From Fructilactobacillus hinvesii (GTDB taxonomy: Bacteria; Bacillota; Bacilli; Lactobacillales; Lactobacillaceae), in NCBI RefSeq assembly GCF_024029435.1, contig NZ_CP097118.1, forward strand, positions 1,054,001-1,118,000: DNA of 64,000 bases, in the 5' to 3' direction. The first letter of the stretch is position 1; every line of letters begins with the position of its first letter. The notes under the pieces are model-generated. The model was not told the DNA's origin and made no database searches. It was given only the letters and a program-made list of their open reading frames with translations. Made by a program: the position numbers and the translations under genes. Positions 43,974-53,457 of this stretch are shown here, in pieces.

Positions 43974-45107
43974 TTAAAACATTGATTTTCTGATTAATAC
44001 GGATACTCCTTTGGGAGCCCAACCGGCAACCACGCTGCCCTTCGGAACGGTAATCCAGCCGAGGCCTTCAATCACGAGATCCGAAGTATCAGTAACTTTA
44101 AACTCGTGCCGTTGTAGTGGACTCACATTTTCTGGTCCCTCAGGAGGAGTTAACAGCTCTCCAGCGTGTTTTTGAAAGAAGTCATCTGCATTTTCTAGTT
44201 TAGTCCGGTGAATCATTAAATTATTATCCACATAGACCGTGAATCCCGCTTTCGGACCTGCTAAATAATCAAACCGACCTAACGCCCCTAAAAAGAGGGT
44301 CTGTTCCGAATTTAATTGATATGAACGGGGTTTGATCCGCTTTTGCGGTGAAACGTACTTTAAATCATGACTATTTAAGTAGTGGGCCATTTGACTGGCA
44401 TGAATGATTCCCGGGGTATCAATTAAATCGTGACCATTATCAAGCGGGATTTTAATCAGGTCGAGCGTGGTTCCAGGAAATTTGGAGGTGGTAATTACCT
44501 GTTCTTCTCCAGAACTTTGGTGGATGATCTGGTTAATCAAAGTTGATTTTCCTACGTTCGTAACCCCCACCACGTAAACGTCTCGATTTTGGGCATTCTC
44601 ATTAATAACCGTCAACAAATCGTCAACCGATTGGTTGGTTCGTGCTGAAACTAGTTCTACGGCAATGGGACGAATGCCGGCCCGGTTAACCATTTGGCGT
44701 AACCAATCTTTCATCTTTTTGGGTTTAAACGAGGAAGGAAGCAGGTCAACCTTATTGCCCACCACCAGGACGGGATTGTCTCCAACAAATCGTTGCAATC
44801 CAGGAATTAAACTTCCGTTAACATCGAAAATATCAATCACATAAACAACCAACGAATTGGTCGTCCCAATTTGACTCAGGAGATTTAAAAATTCATCGTC
44901 AGAAACACTTACAGGTTGGATTTCGTTATAGTGCCGGAGCCGAAAGCAACGCTGACAGTATAATTCTCCTGTTTCCATTCCTTTGGCTAATGCTCCCTTG
45001 GGGGTATAACCAGCAAGCTCAGGATCAGTTGTCTGAATTTGTGCTCCACACCCAATGCATACTAACGGTTCTTGATCATGATTCTCTCTTACTTGATTTT
45101 CATCCAT
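43974..45107 (-). CDS. yqeH: Ribosome biogenesis GTPase YqeH
   Basis: YqeH is a circularly permuted GTPase needed for 30S assembly. The 377-residue protein has an N-terminal zinc finger of two CxxC pairs (CIGC near 18-21, CQRC near 51-54), then G4 GNKVDLL (near 117-123) before G1 GVTNVGKSTLI (near 180-190) and G3 DTPG. The C-terminal domain starts near residue 275. It overlaps the yqeG end by one base. Confidence 0.95.
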   Translation of the reverse strand: MDENQVRENHDQEPLVCIGCGAQIQTTDPELAGYTPKGALAKGMETGELYCQRCFRLRHYNEIQPVSVSDDEFLNLLSQIGTTNSLVVYVIDIFDVNGSLIPGLQRFVGDNPVLVVGNKVDLLPSSFKPKKMKDWLRQMVNRAGIRPIAVELVSARTNQSVDDLLTVINENAQNRDVYVVGVTNVGKSTLINQIIHQSSGEEQVITTSKFPGTTLDLIKIPLDNGHDLIDTPGIIHASQMAHYLNSHDLKYVSPQKRIKPRSYQLNSEQTLFLGALGRFDYLAGPKAGFTVYVDNNLMIHRTKLENADDFFQKHAGELLTPPEGPENVSPLQRHEFKVTDTSDLVIEGLGWITVPKGSVVAGWAPKGVSVLIRKSMF

Positions 45108-45631
45108 TAATCAATATCTTCCTTCCAATGGACACGATACTTAGTTCGCATCATGATATAGACGACCTTTTCAAGTCGTCGGTTAATTCTCGTCGGTAAC
45201 AGGTCTGTCTTCACCAGTGGTTTAACCCAAATGCTTCTAATTTTAGCGTTATTAGCCGCAAAAACGTCAGTTAACAATTGATCACCAACCATCACGACTT
45301 CATTACGCTGCAAATGCCCCTGCTTCAACACCCGCTTGATGCCTAAGGGAAATGGTTTTAATGCATGGGCAACAAAGGGAAGCTGCAAGTCAGCAACTGC
45401 TTTTTTGACCCGTCGAGGATTATTGTTAGAAACAACTACTAATTTAATGCCCACCGCGTGCAAAGCTTGCATCCACTGCTTGAGTTTTTCCGTACTAGTT
45501 TTATTATTCCAAGGAATGAGGGTGTTGTCTAAATCAGCCAAAACAGTTGTAATCCCGTGTTGTTTCAATTTTTGTGGTGAAATGTGAAACACACTTCTCA
45601 CCATCCAGGTTGGTTCAAAAGCTCTTAACAT
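45107..45631 (-). CDS. yqeG: HAD phosphatase YqeG
   Basis: YqeG-type proteins are HAD phosphatases; a phosphatidylglycerophosphatase role is proposed for relatives. The 174-residue protein has LADLDNTLIPW (near 31-41, the nucleophile Asp), VVSNN (near 66-70) and EVVMVGDQLLTDVFAAN (near 111-127). ATG 45631 follows GAGAGGG. It heads the yqeG-yqeH-yhbY-nadD-yqeK-rsfS operon. Confidence 0.93.
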   Translation of the reverse strand: MLRAFEPTWMVRSVFHISPQKLKQHGITTVLADLDNTLIPWNNKTSTEKLKQWMQALHAVGIKLVVVSNNNPRRVKKAVADLQLPFVAHALKPFPLGIKRVLKQGHLQRNEVVMVGDQLLTDVFAANNAKIRSIWVKPLVKTDLLPTRINRRLEKVVYIMMRTKYRVHWKEDID

Positions 45632-45704
45632 AAAGGCCCTCTCTTCTACATCATTTACCACTTATTTTAAAGCATCTGTCTCTAAAATAGTAGCCCCGTG
45701 AAAA

Positions 45705-45740
45705 CAAAAAAACTTCCACCAGTTGAAACTAGCAGAAGTC
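45705..45740 (-). terminator. Terminator after rplT
   Basis: Minus strand ACTTCTGCTAGT and ACTGGTGGAAGT pair (with two mismatch pairs) around a 4-nt loop, followed by seven T residues. Confidence 0.88.
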
Positions 45741-45753
45741 TTTGACGCTTATT

Positions 45754-46107
45754 TTATAAAGCTTTCTTTGCTTCGGCAACTAAGGCTGCAAAAGCATCAG
45801 CATCATTAACAGCTAAGTCAGCTAACATTTTCCGGTTTACATCAATGTTAGCGGCTTTCAAGCCGTGCATTAATTTACTGTAGCTAATGTCATTCATCCG
45901 AGCAGCAGCATTAATCCGAGTAATCCAAAGTTTCCGGAAATTACCTTTGTTGTTTCGACGGTCACGAAAGGCATATTCGCGTGACTTCATTACTTGGTCT
46001 TTAGCTGTTTTAAAGAGACGGTGCTTTCCACCGCGGTATCCCTTAGCTAATTTAAGGACGCGTTTGCGCCGGTTCCGTGTAGTAGTTCCACCTTTTACTC
46101 GTGGCAT
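45754..46107 (-). CDS. rplT: Ribosomal protein bL20
   Basis: bL20 is needed for early 50S assembly and represses its own operon. The 117-residue protein has the very basic N-terminal tail ([23 protein letters not shown]) and the globular part with [21 protein letters not shown]. It is last in infC-rpmI-rplT, before a terminator. Confidence 0.97.
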   Translation of the reverse strand: MPRVKGGTTTRNRRKRVLKLAKGYRGGKHRLFKTAKDQVMKSREYAFRDRRNNKGNFRKLWITRINAAARMNDISYSKLMHGLKAANIDVNRKMLADLAVNDADAFAALVAEAKKAL

Positions 46108-46142
46108 ATTAAAATCCCCCTAGATTAAAAATTTAACTTAGT

Positions 46143-46337
46143 TTATTTTTTTAATAATTCAGTGTATGACTTAACCCAAATGCTGTTTAACATGTGAGTC
46201 CCACGTAAGTGACGACGTTGTTTTTTCGTCTTTCCATGGAAACGGTGACTAGTAAAAGCGTGAGCACTCTTTAATCCACCCTTAGCAGTCTTTTTGAACC
46301 GCTTAGCAACTGCACGGTTTGATTTCATTTTTGGCAT
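46143..46337 (-). CDS. rpmI: Ribosomal protein bL35
   Basis: bL35 is a small basic large-subunit protein. The 64-residue sequence has [20 protein letters not shown] and the [10 protein letters not shown] core. It lies between infC and rplT as normal, preceded by GAGGAGG. Confidence 0.97.
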   Translation of the reverse strand: MPKMKSNRAVAKRFKKTAKGGLKSAHAFTSHRFHGKTKKQRRHLRGTHMLNSIWVKSYTELLKK

Positions 46338-46371
46338 AACAATTTCCTCCTCTTTGGTTTACAAGCGTAAA

Positions 46372-46896
46372 CTACTTTTTCGTTTTATTACTTGGTGCAA
46401 GCATTAAGAACATACTCCGGCCATCCATTTTAGCTCGTTGCGTAACGGTTGCAATGTCAGAAAGGGCGTCCGCCATTCGGTTCAAAACGTCTCGACCAAT
46501 TTCTTTATGAGTAATGGCCCGACCTTTAAAACGAATGGAAACCCGAACTTTTTCTCCCTTAGTAAGAAACTTCTGGGCATTCTTAAGCTTCGTGTTAAAG
46601 TCATTCGTATCAATCGTTGGACTTAACCGAATTTCTTTCACACTAACCGTCTTTTGTTTCTTACGAGCTTCTCGTTCCTTCTTTTGCCGATTGAAACGAT
46701 ATTTCCCGTAATCAAGAATTTTAGCAACTGCTGGTTTAGCGTTTGGTGCTACTAAGACCAAGTCTAAGTTAGCATCTTCTGCAATTTGCATTGCTTCGGC
46801 CTTTGATTTCAAACCAAGTTTGTTTCCTTGATCATCAATAACCATCATTTCACGAGCTCTAATTCCATCGTTGACCATTTGATCTCTTTTTGCTAT
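46372..46896 (-). CDS. infC: Translation initiation factor IF-3 (probable AUA start)
   Basis: IF-3 checks start-codon and initiator tRNA pairing on the 30S subunit. The family start [16 protein letters not shown] is encoded from ATA at 46896, with the ribosome site TTGGAGGTGA 9 bases upstream; the first ATG at 46878 is 27 bases from that site. The non-AUG start fits the known autoregulation of infC (AUU in E. coli). The 174-residue product has the two IF-3 domains joined by the lysine-rich linker (ARKKQKTV) and ends in SNKTKK. Confidence 0.93.
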   Translation of the reverse strand: MAKRDQMVNDGIRAREMMVIDDQGNKLGLKSKAEAMQIAEDANLDLVLVAPNAKPAVAKILDYGKYRFNRQKKEREARKKQKTVSVKEIRLSPTIDTNDFNTKLKNAQKFLTKGEKVRVSIRFKGRAITHKEIGRDVLNRMADALSDIATVTQRAKMDGRSMFLMLAPSNKTKK

Positions 46897-46926
46897 GGTG
46901 ATTCACCTCCAAGTAGATTTCAAAGC

Positions 46927-47050
46927 AGAAAAAAGACGAGAACTCACAAGAGTTCCCGCCTTTTTCTATGGGGAATCCCATAGAATTGCATCCGATTAGC
47001 CCAGCAACGCTACGTCACTAAGGCGAGAAGCGGGAAGCCTCTGCTTTTTA
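46927..47050 (-). promoter_or_regulatory. L20-type leader with terminator before infC
   Basis: Between promoter and infC the minus strand holds several pairing arms and ends in a hairpin with T tract (GGCGGGAACTC..GAGTTCTCGTC, 46929-46965). This is the arrangement of the L20 leader of Bacillota, in which L20 binding stops transcription of infC-rpmI-rplT. Assigned by position and shape; no covariance search was possible. Confidence 0.75.
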
Positions 47051-47058
47051 ACCATTTA

Positions 47059-47087
47059 AGCATATCAAGCTTTTAATTACTTGTCAA
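47059..47087 (-). promoter_or_regulatory. Promoter for infC-rpmI-rplT
   Basis: Minus strand TTGACA (47087-47082), 17 bases, TATGCT (47064-47059). The -35 box lies inside the last thrS codons. Confidence 0.85.
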
Positions 47088-49038
47088 CCTTTGAACTGTT
47101 ATCATTACGAGAATAACTCGAAATGTCATTCATGATTTCAACCGTAAAGTCATCCATTGATAACTCTCGACTGTCATCTTCCCCGTACTTACGAACGGAA
47201 ATGGTCTGGTTATTAACTTCATCGTCTCCAACCACAATCGTGTATGGAATCTTGTGCGTTTGGGCATCCCGAATCAAGTAACCCATTTTTTCAGAACGTT
47301 CGTCAACTGCGGAGCGAACGTTCATCCCTTGCAATTTTTCGTTAATTTGCCGGGCGTATTGACCGTGCTTTTCGTCACTAACTGGAATGATTTGAACTTG
47401 TTTTGGTGCTAACCAAGTTGGGAAAGCACCTTTGTACATTTCAATTAAGTAAGCCGTGAACCGTTCCATCGTTGAAACCAAGCCCCGGTGAATCATAACC
47501 GGACGATGTTCCTGTCCGTCTTCACCGACATAGTGAAGATCAAACCGTTCTGGCAACATGAAGTCCAATTGAATCGTTGATAGCGTTTCTTCGTTTCCAA
47601 GGGCCGTCTTCGTTTGCACGTCTAGCTTAGGACCATAAAAGGCAGCTTCCCCTTCGGCTTCAACGTAATCTAATCCCAATTCGTCCATAGCACCCTTCAA
47701 CATCGTTTGAGCCTTATTCCACATTTCATCATCATCAAAATACTTTTCCGTATTCTTAGGATCACGATAACTAAGCCGGAACGTGTAGTTATCGATGTCA
47801 AAGTCGTGGTAAACTTCCATCATTAAATTCAAGATTTTCTTGAATTCTTCTTGAATTTGGTCTGGCGCAACGAACGTGTGACCATCGTTCAAGGTCATTT
47901 CTCGAACCCGTTGTAATCCACTTAAAGCACCAGATTTTTCGTATCGATGCATCATTCCTAACTCAGCAATCCGTAATGGCAATTCCCGGTAAGAACGAAT
48001 GTGGTGGTTATAAATTTGAATGTGAGAAGGACAGTTCATCGGCCGTAGTTCCAACATTTCGTCATCATCCATTTTCATTGGTGGGAACATGTCTTCTCGG
48101 TAGTGATCCCAGTGACCGGATTGTTTGTAAAGGTCTAAGTTAGCTAAGACAGGAGTGTAAACGTGTTGGTACCCGTTGGCTAATTCCTTGTCAATAATGT
48201 AACGCTCAATTGTCCGCCGAATCGTAGCCCCATTTGGCATCCAGTAAGGTAATCCCGCTCCAACTTTAGGGTCCACAAAGAATAGGTCAAGATTATTTCC
48301 GATCACCCGGTGATCACGTTCTCGCGCTTCTTGCCGTTTCTTTAAGTCGGCTTCTAGGTCAGCTTCTTTATAAAAGGCCGTTCCATATAACCGCTGTAAC
48401 ATTGGGTTTGAGGATTTACCTTCCCAGTATGCACCAGCTACAGATAACAACTTAAAGTGCTTTAAGTCTTTTAAACTAGGAGCAGCAACTGCTTGAGCAA
48501 AGACCAACTGGCCCCCAATTTCATAGAAGGGAACTTGTTCGGCGTCTAGAGCATTAATTAGTTCGGTCTGGTACCGATCACCAGCTACTTCGTTTAGAGC
48601 ATCTGCTTTACTGAGCTCTACTCGTTTAACAGAAGCGTTATCCTTGATGACCCGTTGCATCTTATCAGCTAAACGGTCTAATTCATCAGCACTGATTTGC
48701 CGTTCGTCTTTTTCCGTGTCAACGTAAAAACCATCGTCATCAGCAGCTAATCGACCTAACCGAACTCCCTTGAATTCTTGCTTAACAACCGCGGCCAATA
48801 ATGCAGCTGCACTTTGACGTAAAACGGTTAATCCATCCTCTGAATCAGCCGTGACGATTTCTAATTTACCACCGGCCGTAATCGGAGCTTGGACATCAAC
48901 TAGTTGTCCATCGATTTTCCCTGCAATGGCTTTTTTGGCTAAACTGACTGAAATTGATTTTGCAACCTCCGCAATCGTGATGCCACTGTCAAAATCTTGA
49001 TTGCGTCCGTCTGGAAATTCAAACGTAATTTGTGCCAT
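47077..49038 (-). CDS. thrS: Threonyl-tRNA synthetase
   Basis: ThrS charges tRNA-Thr. The 653-residue protein has the N-terminal TGS domain (1-65), the editing SAD domain (about 75-230), and the class II core with [21 protein letters not shown], motif 2 region with [18 protein letters not shown] and motif 3, then the anticodon-binding domain (from about residue 540, [10 protein letters not shown]). ATG 49038 follows GAGGAGG; a longer frame is non-coding. Controlled by a Thr T-box. Confidence 0.96.
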   Translation of the reverse strand: MAQITFEFPDGRNQDFDSGITIAEVAKSISVSLAKKAIAGKIDGQLVDVQAPITAGGKLEIVTADSEDGLTVLRQSAAALLAAVVKQEFKGVRLGRLAADDDGFYVDTEKDERQISADELDRLADKMQRVIKDNASVKRVELSKADALNEVAGDRYQTELINALDAEQVPFYEIGGQLVFAQAVAAPSLKDLKHFKLLSVAGAYWEGKSSNPMLQRLYGTAFYKEADLEADLKKRQEARERDHRVIGNNLDLFFVDPKVGAGLPYWMPNGATIRRTIERYIIDKELANGYQHVYTPVLANLDLYKQSGHWDHYREDMFPPMKMDDDEMLELRPMNCPSHIQIYNHHIRSYRELPLRIAELGMMHRYEKSGALSGLQRVREMTLNDGHTFVAPDQIQEEFKKILNLMMEVYHDFDIDNYTFRLSYRDPKNTEKYFDDDEMWNKAQTMLKGAMDELGLDYVEAEGEAAFYGPKLDVQTKTALGNEETLSTIQLDFMLPERFDLHYVGEDGQEHRPVMIHRGLVSTMERFTAYLIEMYKGAFPTWLAPKQVQIIPVSDEKHGQYARQINEKLQGMNVRSAVDERSEKMGYLIRDAQTHKIPYTIVVGDDEVNNQTISVRKYGEDDSRELSMDDFTVEIMNDISSYSRNDNSSKVDK

Positions 49039-49060
49039 TTCTAATTCCTCCTCAATAATA

Positions 49061-49255
49061 CAAAAGCCCCTTGGCATTATACCAAGGGGCGTCTTTTAGA
49101 CGCGGTTCCACCCAAATTATCCGCTTTTGCGGACATCTCTGTAACCACATTATTAACGTTGTTTAGCAAGGTGGTAAGTTAAACCGACCAACAAGCAACT
49201 TCCAGAACTAGATTGCTCTCTCTGTGAATTTAGGTTTAACCCGTATCCTTATTTA
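49061..49255 (-). promoter_or_regulatory. T-box leader (Thr) of thrS
   Basis: Minus strand T-box GGGTGGAACCGCG (49101-49113) precedes a perfect terminator stem (GCCCCTTGG..CCAAGGGGC) with a short T tract. An ACC triplet near 49173-49175 in stem I suits Thr. Uncharged tRNA-Thr should favour antitermination. Confidence 0.9.
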
Positions 49256-49257
49256 GT

Positions 49258-49286
49258 AGTCTAATCACCGGACAAAAAAGTGTCAA
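49258..49286 (-). promoter_or_regulatory. Promoter for thrS
   Basis: Minus strand TTGACA (49286-49281), 17 bases, TAGACT (49263-49258), between dnaI and the T-box leader. Confidence 0.88.
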
Positions 49287-49296
49287 GCAGAAGCCA

Positions 49297-50220
49297 CTAA
49301 TTTCTCAAATTATTTCCATTCAAATAAACTGGTCGTGCCAAAAATTTAATTCGTTCCATTAACCGTTGGGCTTTTAGAGGTTCTTCTTCATTCCGATTTG
49401 TGACTGCTAGGTGGTCCTTGGCTAAGTCCGTCATCGAGAAATTAGAAGTAAAAAACGTGGGTAACTGATTTTGCATCCGGTATTCCAAAATCACCCCTAG
49501 CACTTCATCTCGAACCCATTGTGACATTGAATCGGCTCCAATGTCATCAATGATTAAAATCGGCATTTGTTTGACCTGGTCCAATTTCTCCTTCAAGGTA
49601 TTATCCCCAATGGAGTTTTTCATGTCCACCGCAAACGACGGAAAATGAACTAACATCGTTTTAAACCCATGATCAGACAAACGATGCGCCATGGCAGCCA
49701 TTACAAACGTCTTCCCCACTCCAAACGGACCGTATAAATAGATTGCCTTTTGGTGGTCCTTCGGATTCGTCTCATATTTTTCAATAAAATCAATCAGATC
49801 AATGATCACTTCTTCTTGATCCGGAGTGGGTTCATAGTCTTCAAAGTTAACGCGTTTGATGTCTGCGGTCATTCCAACGGTTAGAAAATTATGCTGCATT
49901 TGTCGTTGCTTCTTTTGGCGTAAAAATTCCGGAGTTGGTCGATATGCCACTTCAATTAGATGGTCATTCAACACCAATTGAGGAACATATCCCGGAGCAA
50001 AAGTAGATTGACCCGCTTTAATTTTATTTTTTTCCGTTACAAACTCGTATAATTTTGAAGCAGACCTTTGCACTGCCTGGGGCGCTAATTCGGACTGATG
50101 TTGTTGAATAAATTTTTGGACGTCTGGATCAGCATAAACGGACTGCAGCAGCTTTTGATACTGCTGGTCTAAATGATGATTTTTCATCGAAGTTTTTAGT
50201 CCTTTTCCCACGTTTTGCAT
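49297..50220 (-). CDS. dnaI: Primosomal protein DnaI (helicase loader)
   Basis: DnaI is the AAA+ loader of the replicative helicase. The 307-residue protein has a short N-terminal helicase-binding domain (1-120) and the AAA+ domain with Walker A GPFGVGKTFVMAAMA (near 163-177), Walker B PILIIDDIGAD (near 221-231) and arginine finger region LMERIKFLAR. The start ATG 50220 lies 2 bases after dnaB. Order dnaB-dnaI-thrS is typical. Confidence 0.94.
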   Translation of the reverse strand: MQNVGKGLKTSMKNHHLDQQYQKLLQSVYADPDVQKFIQQHQSELAPQAVQRSASKLYEFVTEKNKIKAGQSTFAPGYVPQLVLNDHLIEVAYRPTPEFLRQKKQRQMQHNFLTVGMTADIKRVNFEDYEPTPDQEEVIIDLIDFIEKYETNPKDHQKAIYLYGPFGVGKTFVMAAMAHRLSDHGFKTMLVHFPSFAVDMKNSIGDNTLKEKLDQVKQMPILIIDDIGADSMSQWVRDEVLGVILEYRMQNQLPTFFTSNFSMTDLAKDHLAVTNRNEEEPLKAQRLMERIKFLARPVYLNGNNLRN

Positions 50221-50222
50221 TT

Positions 50223-51545
50223 CTAGTCACTCCCTTCCCCATCATGATTACGCAACTTAGCTAGTTTTTCCTTAATTAACTTTCGGTTGGCAGCCGATGA
50301 TTGTTTGGTAGAACGTTGGTTATCAGCTTGATGAGCCCACTCTGGTAGCGTTTCTCGTACCGTTGTTCGTTTTTGCTTCTTCGTTTGTTGGCGCTGTTTG
50401 GCAACTCGTTGATCACGTTGTTTAATTTCCGTCAATGCCTGGTCTGCCGTTTGGATATGCCGTTGCGCCCAATCATTAGCAATCGTGTCCAATAAATTCT
50501 TATTTAAGGTAGGATTTTCCCGATCAACTAACAAAAGATAAATCAACATGTTAATTACGGCCCTGGGTAAAACATTCTGCTCCAATAATTGTCGTAATGA
50601 CCGTTCCTCTGCCGCGGTTGCAAACCCACCTTTTTCTTGCTTAATTGCACTTAAAAAGGGGACAGGAGCAGTATTGGTCGCCACTTGCAATAATTCCTGT
50701 TCCTGTGAGGTCATCTTAGTGGTTGCTTGAGTAGCAACCGGTGTTTTCTCTTCATCGGTGGTAACAGTTGGCTGAGCCCGATATTTACGGGCCATTAACA
50801 ACTGAAACTTTTGTTTGTCAAACCGGTTGGTGGTTAAATTAGTTGCTTGTTCTACCATCCGGGCCATTTCCGTTTCTTCCACTCCATACAATTGCTTGGT
50901 CGTGGCAAATAACGGTTGATTTTTTTTAACGTCTTGGAGATTCACAAATGAACTTTGCAAAATGCTCAGCATTAACTGTAAATCAACGTTCACTTCTGCA
51001 CGTTCTTGCGAACTGGTAGGAACCGCTTGAGCCCGCTGTTCCGTTTTTTTAACTAACGAATCAGGTTGGGCCGGACTAGCAAACACCTGCCAAAAGCTGT
51101 GAGTCTGATCATCAAGATTTCGAACATCAAACTGCTTGGGTAACAATTGGTCTGCTAATGTAACAAAGCGATTTTCCCCTACCATTTCCAACAAGAATTG
51201 GCTTAAAACCTCATTTTGAAAAAAGAGCGCCGGCGTTAGCGGAGCCTCAAGTAAATACCGAAACTCACCTTGAGCAGCAAACACTCGCAAAAGTCCAACT
51301 CCTTCAAGCTTTAATCGTGCTTGATACAACTGTTCTGCATCAATTTGAAGCGTACTCATCAGCAAAAAATGTCCTTGTACTTGTGCAGTCTGGTGCCATA
51401 ACAGATTAATTAGTGCATAAGCATCGTTACCCACCATGGGCAAGTACAATTGATCCAGACTCAATCTTTCTAGACTGGTTAGCTCATGGTCACGTAAGAC
51501 TTGAAACTTCGTTTGGGGGTCAATTGCATTTTTATGATTGGTCAT
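50223..51545 (-). CDS. dnaB: Replication initiation and membrane attachment protein DnaB
   Basis: Bacillota DnaB recruits the helicase loading complex at oriC or restart forks. The 440-residue protein has two helical domains: N-terminal (ERLSLDQLYLPMVGNDAYALI, near 20-40) and C-terminal DnaB/DnaD domain (LEQNVLPRAVINMLIYLLL, near 335-355), with a Lys/Arg-rich linker at the end. ATG 51545 is chosen over a GTG three codons earlier; both lack a clear ribosome site and overlap nrdR. Confidence 0.9.
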   Translation of the reverse strand: MTNHKNAIDPQTKFQVLRDHELTSLERLSLDQLYLPMVGNDAYALINLLWHQTAQVQGHFLLMSTLQIDAEQLYQARLKLEGVGLLRVFAAQGEFRYLLEAPLTPALFFQNEVLSQFLLEMVGENRFVTLADQLLPKQFDVRNLDDQTHSFWQVFASPAQPDSLVKKTEQRAQAVPTSSQERAEVNVDLQLMLSILQSSFVNLQDVKKNQPLFATTKQLYGVEETEMARMVEQATNLTTNRFDKQKFQLLMARKYRAQPTVTTDEEKTPVATQATTKMTSQEQELLQVATNTAPVPFLSAIKQEKGGFATAAEERSLRQLLEQNVLPRAVINMLIYLLLVDRENPTLNKNLLDTIANDWAQRHIQTADQALTEIKQRDQRVAKQRQQTKKQKRTTVRETLPEWAHQADNQRSTKQSSAANRKLIKEKLAKLRNHDGEGSD

Positions 51546-52026
51546 CGTGATCACTTTCAGAAGCCGGTTCGTTGCCCATCAATTCCTGCATCTTTGCATA
51601 AAACTCATTCATATCTTTAAACTGGCGGTACACGCTTGCAAATCGAATGTAGGCAATTTCATCCACATCTTTTAAACCATTCATCACGTATTCTCCAATT
51701 TCCTTACTAGAAATTTCATGACTACCGGTATCACGATTTTCAATGTTTTGCTTGGTTTGGTTCACAATTTCATTCATCTGAGCCATCGAAACAGGGCGTT
51801 TTTCACAGGAACGAATAATGCCTCGAAGGAGTTTGTCGGTACTAAATTCCTCCCGATCACCATTCTTTTTCACTACTAGTAACGGTGTTGCCTCAATGGT
51901 TTCAAAAGTTGTAAACCGATAACCGCAGTGTTCACATTCACGTCGTCGTCTAATTTCGCTTCCACCGGCTAACGGGCGACTATCGATTACCTTGGAAGCG
52001 GCTTGATGACACCTTGGGCATTTCAT
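51532..52026 (-). CDS. nrdR: Transcriptional repressor NrdR
   Basis: NrdR represses ribonucleotide reductase genes in response to ATP and dATP. The 164-residue protein has a zinc ribbon with CPRCxxxxxKVIDSRPL (residues 3-19) and CEHCGYRFTTFE (31-42), and the ATP-cone domain (near 47-137). It follows coaE by 4 bases and precedes dnaB. Confidence 0.96.
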   Translation of the reverse strand: MKCPRCHQAASKVIDSRPLAGGSEIRRRRECEHCGYRFTTFETIEATPLLVVKKNGDREEFSTDKLLRGIIRSCEKRPVSMAQMNEIVNQTKQNIENRDTGSHEISSKEIGEYVMNGLKDVDEIAYIRFASVYRQFKDMNEFYAKMQELMGNEPASESDHDDQS

Positions 52027-52030
52027 TATT

Positions 52031-52603
52031 TCACCTCAGATTTTCAATCAAACGTTGCAGTTGTTGCCATAATTGTTGTTTTCCATTGCTACTGTCAATG
52101 ACCACATCAGCTAGATTGGCCTTGGTCCGTTGCGACCACTGGGCTCCCATTAATTGGCTAGCCCAACTAACGGAAACCTGGTTGCGCTGCATCAAGCGCT
52201 GCATTTGCACAATCGGATCACACGTTACCATCACGGTTAAATCCACGTAACTGGTAAAACCATTTTCAAATAAAGTGGGGGCATCGAGCACGAGCCACTC
52301 AGTTGCGGTGGACTGCAAAATCACTCGAGCTAAGGCCGGGTTAATAATTCTGACCAACTGCCGCATTCGTTGGGAATCGGCAAACACAATTTTTCCTAAT
52401 TGTTTGCGGTCAATCTGACCGTTCGTTTTAACTGCCGGCCCAAAAGTTGCCACAATTTGGTCAATCACCTGCTGATCATGTGCCTCTAAATCATGAGTTA
52501 CCTGGTCTAAGTCCAGAATCGGTAATCCCTGTTGCTGCAAATATGCTGCTGCTGTTGATTTCCCGGTCGCAATTCCGCCGGTTAGGCCAATTAGTTTAGT
52601 CAC
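52031..52603 (-). CDS. coaE: Dephospho-CoA kinase
   Basis: CoaE makes CoA from dephospho-CoA with ATP. The 190-residue protein has P-loop TGGIATGKSTAAAYLQ (residues 8-23), DLDQVTHDL (32-40), and DAPTLFENG (near 107-115). It overlaps mutM by 8 bases, the normal neighbour. Confidence 0.96.
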   Translation of the reverse strand: MTKLIGLTGGIATGKSTAAAYLQQQGLPILDLDQVTHDLEAHDQQVIDQIVATFGPAVKTNGQIDRKQLGKIVFADSQRMRQLVRIINPALARVILQSTATEWLVLDAPTLFENGFTSYVDLTVMVTCDPIVQMQRLMQRNQVSVSWASQLMGAQWSQRTKANLADVVIDSSNGKQQLWQQLQRLIENLR

Positions 52604-53438
52604 TTAAATCACCATGCACCACCTGGCATTTCGGACAAAAGGTCGTCCCTCGTTGGGCCACCTTGATTTTTTTCATCGGAGTGCCACATCGATGACATGG
52701 TTCTCCTTTACGTCCGTATGCATGTAGCTGGTTTTGAAATTGGCCGGCTTCTCCAAAGGCATTGGAGTAGGAATGAACCGTGGTTCCGTGTCCCTGAATG
52801 GCAGCTGCAATTTCAGTAATGATATTTTCACGGAGTGCCTTAATTTCTGCGTCACTAACGTAATTGGTCATTTGCTCTGGATGAATTTTTGACATCCATA
52901 AAACCTCGTCGCAATAAATGTTTCCGAGTCCCGCTACTTGTGATTGATCCAATAAAAAGGCCTTAATCTTTCGATGGGATTTATGCAGTCGTTCCTTAAG
53001 ATACGTAAAACTCAGTTCATCCGCCGTTGGCTCTGGACCAATTTTATTTAACCCGGATAACTCCATCACCTGGTCGTTTTTAACCAGCGCCATTTTACCA
53101 AACATCCGAGTGTCTTTGTACCACAGCTCTCGGCCGTCATCTAGATGAAAAACAACGTTGGTGTGCTTAGGGCGAGTTGATCCCTCTGGTTCAACTTCAT
53201 ACTTCCCTTCCATCCGTAAATGAGATACCAGGGTCCAGTCGTCACTCAAGCGAAAGAGTAAGTATTTACCACGACGATCAATTTGGATAATCTTTTTTCC
53301 CGCTAATTCTTTTTCAAAATCAGGAGCAGGAATGTTTAACATTTTAGGATAAAGTACTTCTACTGATTGAATCGTTCTTCCTTGAACCAACTCGGTTAAT
53401 CCCTTCCGAACGGTTTCTACTTCTGGTAATTCAGGCAT
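52596..53438 (-). CDS. mutM: Formamidopyrimidine-DNA glycosylase MutM
   Basis: MutM removes 8-oxoguanine and formamidopyrimidines. The 280-residue protein starts with PELPEVETVRKGL after the initiator Met (catalytic Pro), has the lysine-rich MLNIP region, and a C-terminal zinc finger CHRCG..CPKCQ (near 247-270). ATG 53438 follows TAGGTGG. It lies 19 bases after polA. Confidence 0.96.
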   Translation of the reverse strand: MPELPEVETVRKGLTELVQGRTIQSVEVLYPKMLNIPAPDFEKELAGKKIIQIDRRGKYLLFRLSDDWTLVSHLRMEGKYEVEPEGSTRPKHTNVVFHLDDGRELWYKDTRMFGKMALVKNDQVMELSGLNKIGPEPTADELSFTYLKERLHKSHRKIKAFLLDQSQVAGLGNIYCDEVLWMSKIHPEQMTNYVSDAEIKALRENIITEIAAAIQGHGTTVHSYSNAFGEAGQFQNQLHAYGRKGEPCHRCGTPMKKIKVAQRGTTFCPKCQVVHGDLSD

Positions 53439-53457
53439 TTTTCCACCTACATTCTTT

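Noticed and set aside
43974..45107. Permuted G motifs in YqeH and RsgA as a rearranged gene
   Set aside because: Circular permutation (G4 before G1) is the defining trait of these GTPase families.
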